A DNA stretch of 64,000 bases from an uncultured Gammaproteobacteria bacterium (GTDB lineage: Bacteria > Pseudomonadota > Gammaproteobacteria > Pseudomonadales > Pseudohongiellaceae): assembly GCA_913060695.1 (NCBI GenBank), contig CAJXUA010000012.1, positions 40,161 through 104,160 on the forward strand. The letters are read 5' to 3'. Shown here piece by piece: positions 1-8,800 of this stretch; position 1 is the first letter of the stretch; every line of letters begins with the position of its first letter. The notes below the pieces were generated by a model. That model saw only the letters and a list, made by a program, of their open reading frames with translations. It was not told where the DNA came from and did not search any database. Made by a program: the position numbers and the translations under genes.

Positions 1-75
1 GTCAGCCACCTCTGGCGTCAGTAGTGAATGCCAATCTTCGCGTGTAACCTTTCCTGCCGTAATACTCCAATCCAT
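1..75 (-). CDS. Possible 5' end of a gene running off the left edge
   Basis: From an ATG at 75 the minus strand stays open for 25 codons to the window edge, beginning MDWSITAGKVTREDW. It would be divergent from the secreted protein gene at 104, leaving 28 bp between the two starts. There is no strong Shine-Dalgarno site before the ATG and no family can be recognised from 25 residues. It may be a real gene start or a chance open frame. Confidence 0.35.
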   Translation of the reverse strand, partial: MDWSITAGKVTREDWHSLLTPEVAD

Positions 76-103
76 TTAGCTTACTTATTGAGGTTCACCT
101 CCA

Positions 104-463
104 ATGTTTAAACGTTATTCTCTTAAGGCTTTTGCCTTGTTTGCACTGCTTCTGAGCGCACAATTTGCCAGCGCCGACGTCAGCGGTAACTGGATTTTCG
201 CCGTGACTATAATGGATCAAACCGGTAATCCACAGGTCACAATGGCGCAAGATGGCGCTGTACTGACAGGTCATTACAACGGCCAACTAGGCAACTCCGA
301 CTTCAAGGGAACGGTAAACGGCGATGACTTCCAATTCGTATTGGCAAGTGAAGCTGGCTCAGTAACCTACAAAGGCACTTTGCAAGCAGACGGGACTATC
401 AAGGGTTCATTAGACGCAGCGGGCATGGCGCAAGGCACCTTCACTGCTAAGAAAGCAGACTAA
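104..463 (+). CDS. Small secreted beta-rich protein of unknown function
   Basis: The 119-residue product starts with a clear Sec signal peptide (MFKRYSLKAF, then a hydrophobic stretch), with likely cleavage after residue 24 in FASA-DV. The mature part of about 95 residues is rich in Gly, Thr and alternating hydrophobic residues, with phrases such as GNWIFAV, LTGHYNGQLG and GTIKGSL. These look like successive beta strands of a small barrel, perhaps lipocalin-like, but this is inferred from composition only. There are no cysteines. The last 17 bp overlap the end of the convergent histidine kinase gene. I do not recognise the family. Confidence 0.75.
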   Translation: MFKRYSLKAFALFALLLSAQFASADVSGNWIFAVTIMDQTGNPQVTMAQDGAVLTGHYNGQLGNSDFKGTVNGDDFQFVLASEAGSVTYKGTLQADGTIKGSLDAAGMAQGTFTAKKAD

Positions 464-1898
464 AGCTCGATCTTGTATCCGACCCCATAGGTCGAGACGA
501 TCCATTCTTTACTTTCGGCAGTCGCGCAGTGAATCTAGTTAGTGCGGTACTTGATTCGACTTTGACCTCGCCATCGTGGGCCTCGATAACCGATTTGACG
601 ATCGCGAGGCCTAGCCCTGCCCCTTCGCTATTGCGTGCTCGTGACGGATCGATACGATAGAAACGATCGAAAATGCTGGCGAGATGTTTCGGGGCAATCA
701 CAGGTCCGCAATTCTCCACCGTAATCGAGGCGCTCTCGGAATCTTGCGCCAGAATAACATTCACGACGGCGTTTTTTGGCGAGTGATAAAGCGCATTGGA
801 GAGCAAATTCGTGAATGCGCGGCGCAGCAGATCGCGATCGCCCTGTACTAGAACGCTCTTCGGATTGACCGCGAGAGTAACACCTCGCTCATCGGCAAAC
901 GCATCGAAGAATTCGAACAGTGCCTGAAACTCATCCTGCAGGTCGATAGGCGTGCTGCTGAGTTTGATCAAGCCGTTCTCGCTCTTGGCGAGCCACAGCA
1001 TATCGTTCACCATCTTGTTCAAGCGTTCCTGCTCTTCTAAAACGGAGTAAAGCAGCTCGCGATAGTCCGCATCGCTGCGCGCCTTCGACAAACCCACCTG
1101 AGTCTGCGTAATCATATTCGTTAAGGGCGTGCGCAGCTCATGGGCGATATCATCAGAAAAATGCGAGAGTTTACTGAAGCCCACCTCGAGCTGCTCGATC
1201 ATCTGATTGAAAGACAGCACCAAGTCCTGCAGTTCGATGGGCACGGCGATCGCGTCTAGGCGAGTGTCTAGTTTATTGGTTTGAATGGCGCGCACACGGT
1301 GGCTGACTCCGCGCAGAGGGCGCAGACCTTGGTACACGCCAACCCATGCCGCCAACAGAGTAAGCACGCCAGCGCCGAGTATGATTAACCAAAGGCTCTG
1401 CTGAAAAGAATCTAAGAATTCCATATGGAACTCCATATCGATAGCACTGGTGATCTGATAGTAAACACCCGCTATCGAACTCGCGACTACCACGCCACGA
1501 TAGGTCTTGCTGTCGATCGTCCACAACTCCAAGTTTTCCGCGTTGACAGTCGCAGCTGGAGAAACGCTAGGGAGTACGAAAGAAAAATCCAAACCGGCGG
1601 AACTAAATAAAATGGCACCTGCCCCATCTTTGACTTCATAGAAAACATCATGGTGACCAGAGATCGCGGAGGAAAGGCTCGCAGGCATCGAGACGAAGTC
1701 ACCATTTTCATGCGCTAGTGCGTGCTCTATAGAGTCCACCATCACGCGCAGCTCGTCGGCATCCTGTTCGATAAAATGCCGCTCTACAGTACTGAGCACC
1801 AAGCGACTAATCAGCAAAAGGCTAAGCCCGATGGCGAGCATCACGAATAGCATTACGCGCAGCGATAGGGACAGTGGCCGCTTGAGCTTAGGCTTCAT
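447..1898 (-). CDS. copS: Heavy-metal sensor histidine kinase (CopS/CusS type)
   Basis: This 483-residue inner-membrane kinase probably senses periplasmic copper or silver and phosphorylates the response regulator encoded just upstream. The order is TM1 at about residues 12-37, a periplasmic sensor of about 125 residues, TM2 at about 166-190, HAMP, then HisKA with the phospho-acceptor H253 in [12 protein letters not shown]. The ATPase domain follows, with its N box [10 protein letters not shown] near 364-373 and G box GAGLGLAI near 426. The opening [15 protein letters not shown] and the pattern ERHFIEQD are typical of heavy-metal kinases. The start overlaps the response regulator by 11 bp and has GGAG 8 nt upstream, so the pair is translationally coupled. 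Metal identity is inferred from the copper genes next door. Confidence 0.92.
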   Translation of the reverse strand: MKPKLKRPLSLSLRVMLFVMLAIGLSLLLISRLVLSTVERHFIEQDADELRVMVDSIEHALAHENGDFVSMPASLSSAISGHHDVFYEVKDGAGAILFSSAGLDFSFVLPSVSPAATVNAENLELWTIDSKTYRGVVVASSIAGVYYQITSAIDMEFHMEFLDSFQQSLWLIILGAGVLTLLAAWVGVYQGLRPLRGVSHRVRAIQTNKLDTRLDAIAVPIELQDLVLSFNQMIEQLEVGFSKLSHFSDDIAHELRTPLTNMITQTQVGLSKARSDADYRELLYSVLEEQERLNKMVNDMLWLAKSENGLIKLSSTPIDLQDEFQALFEFFDAFADERGVTLAVNPKSVLVQGDRDLLRRAFTNLLSNALYHSPKNAVVNVILAQDSESASITVENCGPVIAPKHLASIFDRFYRIDPSRARNSEGAGLGLAIVKSVIEAHDGEVKVESSTALTRFTARLPKVKNGSSRPMGSDTRSSFSLLS

Positions 1899-2577
1899 CG
1901 ACTTGCTCCAACTCTAGCTTATAGCCCATGCCACGCACGGTGTGTATTAGCTTCGGCTCGAATTCATCGTCGATCTTGGAGCGCAGCCGACGGATGGCGA
2001 CATCGATGACATTGGTGTCGCTGTCGAAGTTCATATCCCACACTTGCGAGGCGATGATCGAGCGTGGCAACACTTCGCCCTGGCGCCGCATCAATAGCTC
2101 CAACAAGCAGAATTCCTTGTGACTAAGATTGATACGCTTGCCCGCACGAGTAACGCGGCGCTTGAGCAAGTTGACCTCGAGATCGGCCACCTGCAGCTCG
2201 TCTTGCGCAACAGGGGCTTGCGTGCGCCTTAGGAGGCTACGCACCCGGGCCAACACCTCCACGAAGGCGAAGGGCTTGATGAGATAGTCGTCTGCCCCGA
2301 GCTCCAGCCCCTTAACGCGGTCATCGACGCTGTCGCGCGCAGTGAGGAACAGCACCGGAGTCGTGTTCTTCGCCTCGCGCAGGGACTGCAAGATGCGCCA
2401 GCCATCCACGTCGGGCAGCATGACGTCTAGGATGATGAGGTCGAAACTCTCCGTCATGGCCAAATGATGACCATCGAGTCCGTTGCGCGCTAGGCTCACG
2501 GCAAAGCCGGCCTCGGTAAGGCCCTGGCGCAGATAATCCGCGGTCTTCGTCTCGTCCTCTACCACCAATAAGCGCAT
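1888..2577 (-). CDS. copR: Heavy-metal response regulator, OmpR/PhoB family (CopR/CusR type)
   Basis: The 229-residue protein has a receiver domain (residues 1-115) with the acidic pocket VVEDE, phospho-acceptor D51 in [10 protein letters not shown] and the conserved lysine in YLIKPF. A winged-helix DNA-binding domain (about 130-225) ends with the family signature [13 protein letters not shown] (here [13 protein letters not shown]) and TVRGMGYKL. It is the first gene of the minus-strand pair with the kinase and is divergent from the multicopper oxidase gene, which it presumably activates. The 158-bp gap between them holds 11-bp-spaced direct repeats expected for such a regulator. Confidence 0.94.
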   Translation of the reverse strand: MRLLVVEDETKTADYLRQGLTEAGFAVSLARNGLDGHHLAMTESFDLIILDVMLPDVDGWRILQSLREAKNTTPVLFLTARDSVDDRVKGLELGADDYLIKPFAFVEVLARVRSLLRRTQAPVAQDELQVADLEVNLLKRRVTRAGKRINLSHKEFCLLELLMRRQGEVLPRSIIASQVWDMNFDSDTNVIDVAIRRLRSKIDDEFEPKLIHTVRGMGYKLELEQVDEA

Positions 2578-2646
2578 GTCTCTTTGTCTCTTTTAAAGCA
2601 ATACATTGAGGTTAGTGGGGCCATACCAACACTTGGATGACATCAA

Positions 2647-2674
2647 GATTACAAAGTTCTCATCTTCCCGTCAT
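2647..2674. promoter_or_regulatory. Candidate response-regulator operator between copR and copA
   Basis: The run TCTCAT at 2658-2663 and CGTCAT at 2669-2674 share the TCAT core 11 bp apart, preceded by GATTACA at 2647-2653. Direct half-sites at about one helical turn are the usual binding mode of OmpR/PhoB-family regulators. The position, between divergent copR and the oxidase gene, fits. The match is by eye and weak. Confidence 0.3.
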
Positions 2675-2735
2675 CGGTGTGCAAGCCAAACCTCGCTACA
2701 GTGTTCACCAAGATCCAAATCTATAGGCAACACGA

Positions 2736-4622
2736 ATGCACAAACGACCACCGCAGCCACCTTCCCAGTCCCGTCGGCAATTGCTGCAGAGCCTAATACT
2801 GGGGGGCGTCGCAAGCGCCCTGCCTTCTACAACAATAGGCGCGCAGTCTAACACCATCGCCGATGCCGCGCGGGGCACTGCGCCTATAATTCATGGGCCA
2901 GTGGTAGACCTAGTGGTCGAGCAGGCGCGGGTGAATTTCACAGGGCAGTCACGCATCGCCACCACGATCAACGGCTCTCTTCCCGCGCCGACCCTGAAGT
3001 TTCACGAGGGCGACGAGGTCACTATTCGCGTCACCAATCGCCTACAGGTGCAAACCTCGATTCACTGGCACGGCATCATCCTGCCCTTCCAAATGGATGG
3101 CGTGCCGAGCATCAGCTTCGACGGCATCCCTCCTGGCGAGACCTTCACCTATCGCTTCAAGCTGGAGCAGAGCGGCACCTATTGGTACCACTCCCACAGC
3201 GGTTTTCAGGAGATGACGGGGATGTATGGCGCCCTGATCATCGAGCCGAGAGCGGGCGAAGCGTATGAAGTAGAGCGCGACTACATCGTGCAATTGTCCG
3301 ATTGGACCGATGAAGAGCCGATGCGCGTGTTCAATAAACTGAAGATTCAAAGCGACATGTACAACTTCAATCAACCGACAGTTGGAGACTTCTTCGCAGA
3401 TGTCGCCAATGGCGGTATCGGCTTGGCCATGGACAAGCGTCGCATGTGGAATCAGATGCGGATGAACCCATCGGATCTCGCCGACCTGTCTGCGGACACG
3501 CTTACTTTTCTGATGAACGGCAGCCCTGCAGGTGCGAACTGGACCGCGATCTTCAAGCCGGGGGAGCGGGTACGCCTGCGGATCATTAACGCCTCCAGTA
3601 ATACGATATTCGACGTACGCATACCAGGCCTACCCATGCAAGTAGTGCAAGCGGATGGCCAAAACGTAAAAGCCATACAAGTGGATGAGTTCCGCTTCGG
3701 TCCAGGCGAGACCTACGATGTGATCGTAGAGCCCAGCGCTGACGCCTACACCATCTTCGCCCAAAGCATGGACCGCAGTGGCTACGTGCGCGGGACTCTG
3801 GCAGTAAGCGCGGACCTAGAGGCCGAAGTCCCTAAGGTCGATACACTCGAGCAATTGAGCATGACAGACATGATGGGCGACATGGGTGCAATGGCGGGCA
3901 TGGACCACAGCGCTCATGCGGCACCAGCAGTTGCAGCCGTTGACCATAGCGCCCATGATACTTCCGTCGCAGCGGCAGTAGATCACAGTGCTCATGCAGC
4001 GCCAATTGCAGCTGTGGATCACAGCGCACACGCGGCGTCCACTACAACAGTCGATCATAGCGGCCACAACATGGCTGTAGATCCTCTCGCCCTGCCGTCC
4101 AAGACCGTACGCCACGCCAGCACCGAGTATGGTGCCACTGTCGATGCCCGCATCGACACGCCTCGAACCAACCTCGACGATCCGGGCGTTGGTCTGCGCA
4201 ACAATGGCCGACGCGTGCTGACCCTTGCCGACCTGCGCTCGCTAGAGCCATTAGATAACTCGAGGACACCAAGCCGCGAGATAGAACTGCACCTCACCGG
4301 CAATATGGAACGTTATAGTTGGTCATTCGATGGCTTGGAGTTCGGCGATAGCACTCCAGTGCACATGCGCAAAGACGAGTTGGTCCGCATCATATTGCAG
4401 AACGACACGATGATGACTCATCCGATGCATCTACATGGCATGTGGAGCGACATAGAGAACGAGAACGGAGAGTTGCTCTCACGCCAGCACACGATTCTGG
4501 TGCACCCGGCCCAGCGTATTAGTTTTCTCGCCACCCCAAGAGACGTCGGTCAATGGGCTTGGCACTGCCACCTGATGTTCCATATGGACGCGGGGATGTT
4601 CCGCAAGGTGATCGTGTCATGA
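2736..4622 (+). CDS. copA: Copper-resistance multicopper oxidase CopA (Tat exported)
   Basis: The 628-residue periplasmic enzyme of the CopA/PcoA family oxidises Cu(I) and binds extra copper. The N-terminus has a Tat signal (SRRQLLQSLILGG, residues 12-24). Copper ligands lie in four expected places: IHWHG (H110, H112), YWYHSHSG (H152, H154), HPMHLHG near 561, and HCHLMFHMDAGM near 613. Between about residues 375 and 450 there is a Met/His-rich insert with five DHSAH/DHSGH-type repeats separated by Ala-rich linkers, the likely accessory copper store. It overlaps copB by the 4 bp ATGA. Length is normal for the family. The start lacks a strong ribosome site but is set by the Tat motif. Confidence 0.96.
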   Translation: MHKRPPQPPSQSRRQLLQSLILGGVASALPSTTIGAQSNTIADAARGTAPIIHGPVVDLVVEQARVNFTGQSRIATTINGSLPAPTLKFHEGDEVTIRVTNRLQVQTSIHWHGIILPFQMDGVPSISFDGIPPGETFTYRFKLEQSGTYWYHSHSGFQEMTGMYGALIIEPRAGEAYEVERDYIVQLSDWTDEEPMRVFNKLKIQSDMYNFNQPTVGDFFADVANGGIGLAMDKRRMWNQMRMNPSDLADLSADTLTFLMNGSPAGANWTAIFKPGERVRLRIINASSNTIFDVRIPGLPMQVVQADGQNVKAIQVDEFRFGPGETYDVIVEPSADAYTIFAQSMDRSGYVRGTLAVSADLEAEVPKVDTLEQLSMTDMMGDMGAMAGMDHSAHAAPAVAAVDHSAHDTSVAAAVDHSAHAAPIAAVDHSAHAASTTTVDHSGHNMAVDPLALPSKTVRHASTEYGATVDARIDTPRTNLDDPGVGLRNNGRRVLTLADLRSLEPLDNSRTPSREIELHLTGNMERYSWSFDGLEFGDSTPVHMRKDELVRIILQNDTMMTHPMHLHGMWSDIENENGELLSRQHTILVHPAQRISFLATPRDVGQWAWHCHLMFHMDAGMFRKVIVS

Positions 4623-5464
4623 AGCGTTTATTACTCGCCACAGCACTCCTGTTCTCTACCAGCGTAGCCTTTGCACAAGATGGTCACGACCATGAGGCGA
4701 TGGACCACAGCACGATGCCTATGGACTCGGACACTGCGCCAGCAGATGCACGAGACCCTCACGCCTACTCAGGAGGCTTTACCCGTACCGAGGGACCCTA
4801 CGCATTGAACAATGCCGAGCATGGCATGCACCACATCTCAGAGCCTATTCTGTCGATTCTAGGCGATCACTTCGAATACACCCCGGACTCGAACACTAGC
4901 AACTACGATATGCAGGCATGGTATGGCACTAGCTTCAACCGCTTCATCATCAAGTCCGAGGGCAGCCTCGCGCAGCACGGCGAGTATGAGAATCAAACCG
5001 ACCTGCTCTGGGGACGTGCGTTTTCTGCGTTTTGGGACTCGCAGCTTGGGCTAAGGATAGATTCAACAAGCGAGGGCAAGGACCGACAATGGCTGGCGGC
5101 CGGAATCCAGGGTTTAGCGCCCTACTGGTTTGAGCTCGATGCCACCGCCTATCTCGGCACCCAGGGGCAAAGCGAAGTCGTCTTCAACTCCGAATACGAG
5201 ATGTTACTGACCCAGCGGCTCATCTTGCAGCCGCGCTTTGAGCTCACCCTGCGTGACAAAGACGACCCGGCCAACTTATTGGGCAGCGGCTTGGCGAATG
5301 CTTCATTCGGGCTGCGACTACGCTATGAGTTCTCGCGGCAGTTTGCCCCGTTTATAGGCGTTGAGACCGAAAAACGCTTCGGAGACACTGCCGACCTCCT
5401 AAGCAGATCTGGCGAAAATATTAGCGAATCGCGCTACTTTACCGGTATTCGCTTCTGGTTCTAG
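4619..5464 (+). CDS. copB: Copper-resistance outer-membrane protein CopB
   Basis: The 281-residue product begins MKRLLLATALLFSTSVAFAQ, a Sec signal peptide. The mature N-terminus is Met/His rich (DGHDHEAMDHSTMPMD), as in CopB/PcoB, and the rest reads as an outer-membrane beta barrel. It ends in Phe-Trp-Phe (GIRFWF), a typical signal for outer-membrane assembly. The ATG at 4619 is preferred over an upstream one because it overlaps the oxidase stop as ATGA and starts directly at the signal peptide. CopB acts with CopA in copper sequestration. Confidence 0.94.
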   Translation: MKRLLLATALLFSTSVAFAQDGHDHEAMDHSTMPMDSDTAPADARDPHAYSGGFTRTEGPYALNNAEHGMHHISEPILSILGDHFEYTPDSNTSNYDMQAWYGTSFNRFIIKSEGSLAQHGEYENQTDLLWGRAFSAFWDSQLGLRIDSTSEGKDRQWLAAGIQGLAPYWFELDATAYLGTQGQSEVVFNSEYEMLLTQRLILQPRFELTLRDKDDPANLLGSGLANASFGLRLRYEFSRQFAPFIGVETEKRFGDTADLLSRSGENISESRYFTGIRFWF

Positions 5465-5546
5465 AGCCAATTCAAGCACTTAGGCGACCAATCCCACTGA
5501 GAGTCAGATACTCGCGGCCTAAAGAAAAAAGAATTTATCGTCGCTA

Positions 5547-5577
5547 TTGACCTATGTCTAAGACATAGGTGTAGCCT
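5547..5577 (+). promoter_or_regulatory. MerR-type promoter and operator
   Basis: A -35 box TTGACC (5547-5552) and a -10 box TAGCCT (5572-5577) are separated by 19 bp, the over-long spacer that MerR-family activators untwist. A perfect 9-bp inverted repeat, ACCTATGTC (5550-5558) and GACATAGGT (5562-5570) around a 3-bp centre, fills the spacer. It lies 66 bp before the MerR gene, so it should autoregulate that gene and drive the ATPase. Confidence 0.85.
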
Positions 5578-5642
5578 TGCATCATTGACCAGAATTGATG
5601 GACTAGCGAAGCTCTCGTTTAGGTCCTCAAGGAGAGATGAGC

Positions 5643-6071
5643 ATGCGCGTGAAAGAAGTTGCCGAGAGATTAGGTGTCACTGCCGACACCGTCAGGTTCT
5701 ATACTCGAATTCGACTACTGAACCCGAACACCAACCCCCATAACCAATACAAAGAATATTCTCACGCCGATGTCGAGCGCCTGAAGTTTGTAGTCGCCGC
5801 TCGCTCACTCGGGTTCACCGTGGAAGATATCAGCACCATCATCGCGAAGGCAGAGGATCATCAGTCCCCCTGCCCGACCGTGCGCCAAATTATCGAAAAG
5901 CGTTTAGAAGAAACCGAGCGGCAATTCCAGGACCTGATCGCGCTGCGTGCCCGCATGAGCGCTGCGATCGCGCAATGGGAAGACACACCAGATCGCGTTC
6001 CGAATGGACACATGATCTGCCACATGATCGAAAGTTTTGCGGGAGGATTTAGCGATGACACAGAAAAATGA
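5643..6071 (+). CDS. MerR-family metal-responsive transcriptional regulator
   Basis: The 142-residue protein begins with the MerR winged helix ([20 protein letters not shown]), followed by the usual region LGFTVEDIS and a long dimerisation helix. Likely metal ligands are C77 (in SPCPTV) and C126 with H123 and H127 (in GHMICHMIE). This spacing is closer to the MerR/PbrR/CadR arrangement than to the CPGC loop of E. coli CueR, so the effector metal is not certain, although the neighbours argue for copper. An ATG also exists at 5637, but AAGGAGAG lies only 1-2 nt before it and 7-8 nt before 5643, so 5643 is chosen. Its end overlaps the ATPase start by 17 bp. Confidence 0.92.
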   Translation: MRVKEVAERLGVTADTVRFYTRIRLLNPNTNPHNQYKEYSHADVERLKFVVAARSLGFTVEDISTIIAKAEDHQSPCPTVRQIIEKRLEETERQFQDLIALRARMSAAIAQWEDTPDRVPNGHMICHMIESFAGGFSDDTEK

Positions 6072-8319
6072 ACACGCCAAAGAGATGACCTTCATGGTCG
6101 ATGGCGCCAGTTGCTCCAGTTGCGTCATGAAGATAGAGAACAGCCTAAAGGCCGTGAGTGGCGTAGAGAACGCCGCCATGAACTTTGCCGATAGAACGGT
6201 AACAGTAACTGGCTCTGCAAATGCTGCCACTTTGATCAATGCGGTCAAGGCTGCGGGCTATGGTGCGACGGAGCAGCAGACAGAGAATGACGACGAACTA
6301 CTAGAGGAGAAGGAGCGCAGCGACGAGGCCTACTACAAGCATCTTGTGCGCGACATGCAGATCGCCCTGGGCTTAGGCGTGCCGCTCATGCTCTATGGCT
6401 TGATCACCGGAGACATGAATGTGGAGACTGGTGTCGAGCGCATATCCTGGCTCACGGTGGGCCTGTTGACCTTGGCCGTGATGATTTTCTCCGGCAGGCA
6501 TTTCTATGTCGGGGCCTGGCATTCGTTTAAAAACCACAGCGCCAATATGGACACCCTCATCGCGCTGGGTACAGGCACCGCATGGCTGTACTCCATGAGC
6601 GTTGTGATAGCGCCCGCATTGTTTCCCGAGATGGCGCGGCACGTTTACTTCGAGGCCACCGCGATGATCATAGGCCTCATCAACCTAGGCCTAGCCTTGG
6701 AGTTAAAGGCCCGTGGCCGCACCTCCGAGGCGATCAAGAGGCTCATCGGGCTGCAGCCCAAGACGGCGCGAGTAGTGCGCGACTCGGGCGAGGTGGACAT
6801 CGATATTAAGGATGTACAGCTCGACGATATAGTGCGTGTCCGCCCCGGAGAGAAGATTCCTGTAGATGGCGAGATCAGCGAGGGCAGCACCACGATTGAT
6901 GAGTCCATGCTGACGGGCGAACCCATGCCCGTTGCGAAGCAGGCCGGCGATACCGTATCGGCAGGCACCATCAACAAGAGCGGTTCATTCCTGTTCAAAG
7001 CGAATAAAGTAGGCAAGGACACCATGCTTGCGCAGATCATCGGCATGGTGAAGCGCGCACAGAACTCCAAGCCCCCTATTGGGCGCATGGCCGATGTCAT
7101 CTCCTCTTACTTCGTGCCAACCGTCATGATCATCGCGGTACTAAGCGCGCTCGCGTGGCTGAATTTCGGGCCAGAGCCCACCATCGCGTTTGCGATTATC
7201 TCGGCTACCACGGTGCTGATCATCGCCTGCCCTTGCGCACTAGGACTAGCAACACCAATGTCCGTGATGGTGGGCGTAGGCAAGGCGGCAGAAGCGGGCG
7301 TATTGATTCGCAATGGCGAAGCCCTACAGTCTGCCTCCAAGATTACTGCGATGGTATTGGACAAAACAGGCACGATCACCGAAGGGGTTCCAGCCGTGAC
7401 CGATGTGCTCACCACCGGCGATAGGAGTGAGGAAGAAGTCCTGCGCCTAGCATCTAGCCTAGAGGCCGGCTCCGAACATCCTCTGGCTCAGGCCATCGTC
7501 GAGTCCGCGCAGAAACGCGACATCAAGCAAGCCAAGATTAGCAACTTCGACGCGATCTCCGGACAAGGGGTGAAGGCGACACTGGACGGCTTGGAGTTGC
7601 TGTTCGGCAATCAAGCACTCATGCAGGAGAACTCGGTCGCGATCGACGAGTACATCGACAAGGCCCAGTCCCTCGCGACGCAAGCGAAAACCCCGATGTA
7701 TTTCGCGGTGGACAAAAAACTGCAGGCCATCATCGCCGTTGCGGACCCGATCAAGAAGGATTCTATCGCCGCCATCAAGCGCCTGCGACAGCAAGGCATC
7801 AAGGTCATCATGCTCACTGGCGATAACCGCGACACGGCCAAGGCGGTGGCTGAGGCTGCAGGAGTAGAAGACTATTTTGCGGAGGTACTCCCCAGTCAAA
7901 AGGCGGACAAGATCAAGGAGCTACAGGCCCGTGGCGAGATCGTCGGCATGAGTGGAGACGGCATCAACGACGCACCCGCACTCGCCATGGCCAATGTCGG
8001 CTTCGCCATCGGCACTGGCACCGATGTCGCCATAGAGAGCGCCGACATCACGCTAATGCGCGGCTCCCTGCATGGTTTGGCCGACGCGATCGCCATCAGT
8101 AAGGCCACACTGCGCAACATCAAGCAGAACTTATTTGGCGCCTTCATCTACAACATAGCAGGAGTGCCCATCGCGGCCGGTTTGTTATACCCCTTCATCG
8201 GCGTGTTGCTAAACCCAGTGATCGCCGGCGCGGCAATGGCCTTCTCGTCACTGACCGTAGTCACCAACGCCAATCGACTGAGACTGTTCAAAGCCACGTC
8301 ATGGGGTCAGGTTCCTTGA
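6055..8319 (+). CDS. copA: Cu(+)-exporting P1B-type ATPase CopA
   Basis: This inner-membrane pump of 754 residues moves cytoplasmic Cu(I) out. It has one N-terminal HMA domain with GASCSSC (C20, C23), transmembrane helices, the actuator motif TGEPMP, the membrane metal site [10 protein letters not shown] (near 392), the phosphorylation site DKTGT (D436), the SEHPLAQA motif of P1B pumps and [11 protein letters not shown] (near 634). The ATG at 6055 has GGAGG 9 nt upstream and overlaps the regulator gene, so expression is coupled. The last six codons (SWGQVP) and the stop lie inside a palindromic repeat starting at 8299, so the native C-terminus has been replaced or extended by the repeat. Confidence 0.96.
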   Translation: MTQKNEHAKEMTFMVDGASCSSCVMKIENSLKAVSGVENAAMNFADRTVTVTGSANAATLINAVKAAGYGATEQQTENDDELLEEKERSDEAYYKHLVRDMQIALGLGVPLMLYGLITGDMNVETGVERISWLTVGLLTLAVMIFSGRHFYVGAWHSFKNHSANMDTLIALGTGTAWLYSMSVVIAPALFPEMARHVYFEATAMIIGLINLGLALELKARGRTSEAIKRLIGLQPKTARVVRDSGEVDIDIKDVQLDDIVRVRPGEKIPVDGEISEGSTTIDESMLTGEPMPVAKQAGDTVSAGTINKSGSFLFKANKVGKDTMLAQIIGMVKRAQNSKPPIGRMADVISSYFVPTVMIIAVLSALAWLNFGPEPTIAFAIISATTVLIIACPCALGLATPMSVMVGVGKAAEAGVLIRNGEALQSASKITAMVLDKTGTITEGVPAVTDVLTTGDRSEEEVLRLASSLEAGSEHPLAQAIVESAQKRDIKQAKISNFDAISGQGVKATLDGLELLFGNQALMQENSVAIDEYIDKAQSLATQAKTPMYFAVDKKLQAIIAVADPIKKDSIAAIKRLRQQGIKVIMLTGDNRDTAKAVAEAAGVEDYFAEVLPSQKADKIKELQARGEIVGMSGDGINDAPALAMANVGFAIGTGTDVAIESADITLMRGSLHGLADAIAISKATLRNIKQNLFGAFIYNIAGVPIAAGLLYPFIGVLLNPVIAGAAMAFSSLTVVTNANRLRLFKATSWGQVP

Positions 8320-8351
8320 TTTTTTCAAAATCAAGGAACCTGACCCCATGA
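8299..8351. repeat. REP-like palindrome, copy 1 (GGGGTCAGGTTC family)
   Basis: Perfect 25-bp arms (8299-8323 and 8327-8351) flank a 3-nt centre TTC. The arm starts TCATGGGGTCAGGTTCC and ends in four T. The 49-bp core (8301-8349) reappears at 8746-8794 as the exact reverse complement. The element encodes the end and stop codon of the upstream ATPase gene. Elements with this GGGGTCAGGTTC foot are known as REP-type sequences mobilised by RAYT transposases; no such transposase gene is in the window. Confidence 0.9.
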
Positions 8352-8385
8352 TTCACCATGATTCACTCATTAGAGGATACGCATC

Positions 8386-8739
8386 ATGCTCATTATCAAT
8401 ATTGCAGGGCTCGCACTCATAGCACTCATCATCTGGTGGTTCTGGCTCTATAAGCCAACGGAAGCGACGGTCTCGGACAGCGACATAGTCATTAAGGTAG
8501 AGAACGGGGTGTATCAACCTTCGCGTTTGAAAATAGCGGCGGAGAAACCCGTCACTCTCTATTTTGAGCGCCTTGACCCCTCGCCTTGTGCGGAGATGGT
8601 TCAGTTCCCAGATCTCGAGATCAGCGAGACTTTGAGGCTCAACGAGAAAGTAGGCATCGACATCCCAGCTCTAGCCGCCGGCAAGTATGCCTTTCACTGC
8701 CAGATGCAGATGTATAAAGGGGAGTTGCATGTCGAGTGA
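8386..8739 (+). CDS. Membrane-anchored cupredoxin-domain protein
   Basis: The 117-residue protein has one N-terminal membrane helix (residues 5-22, LLIINIAG-type then IIWWFWLY) and a short periplasmic cupredoxin fold. Likely copper ligands are C68 in PSPCAEMVQFP and H104, C105, M107 and M109 in YAFHCQMQMYKG. This pattern is seen in small cupredoxins that accompany or are fused to copper ATPases, so it probably hands copper to or from the pump. It lies 66 bp after the ATPase but is separated from it by a strong hairpin repeat, and a second copy of the repeat follows its stop by 6 bp. Confidence 0.85.
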   Translation: MLIINIAGLALIALIIWWFWLYKPTEATVSDSDIVIKVENGVYQPSRLKIAAEKPVTLYFERLDPSPCAEMVQFPDLEISETLRLNEKVGIDIPALAAGKYAFHCQMQMYKGELHVE

Positions 8740-8745
8740 TGGGGG

Positions 8746-8794
8746 ATGGGGTCAGGTTCCTTGATTTTGAAAAAATCAAGGAACCTGACCCCAT
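8746..8794. repeat. REP-like palindrome, copy 2, exact inversion of copy 1
   Basis: Perfect 23-bp arms (8746-8768 and 8772-8794) flank a 3-nt centre GAA. Because the arms are identical to copy 1 and the centre is its complement, the 49 bp are the exact reverse complement of 8301-8349. It ends 6 bp before the stop codon of the convergent amidohydrolase gene and could terminate transcription from both sides. Confidence 0.9.
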
Positions 8795-8800
8795 TATTCT

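Noticed and set aside
3900..4075. Spaced repeats that could suggest a CRISPR array
   Set aside because: They are in frame and encode the DHSAH repeats of the oxidase; the units are too short and degenerate for CRISPR.
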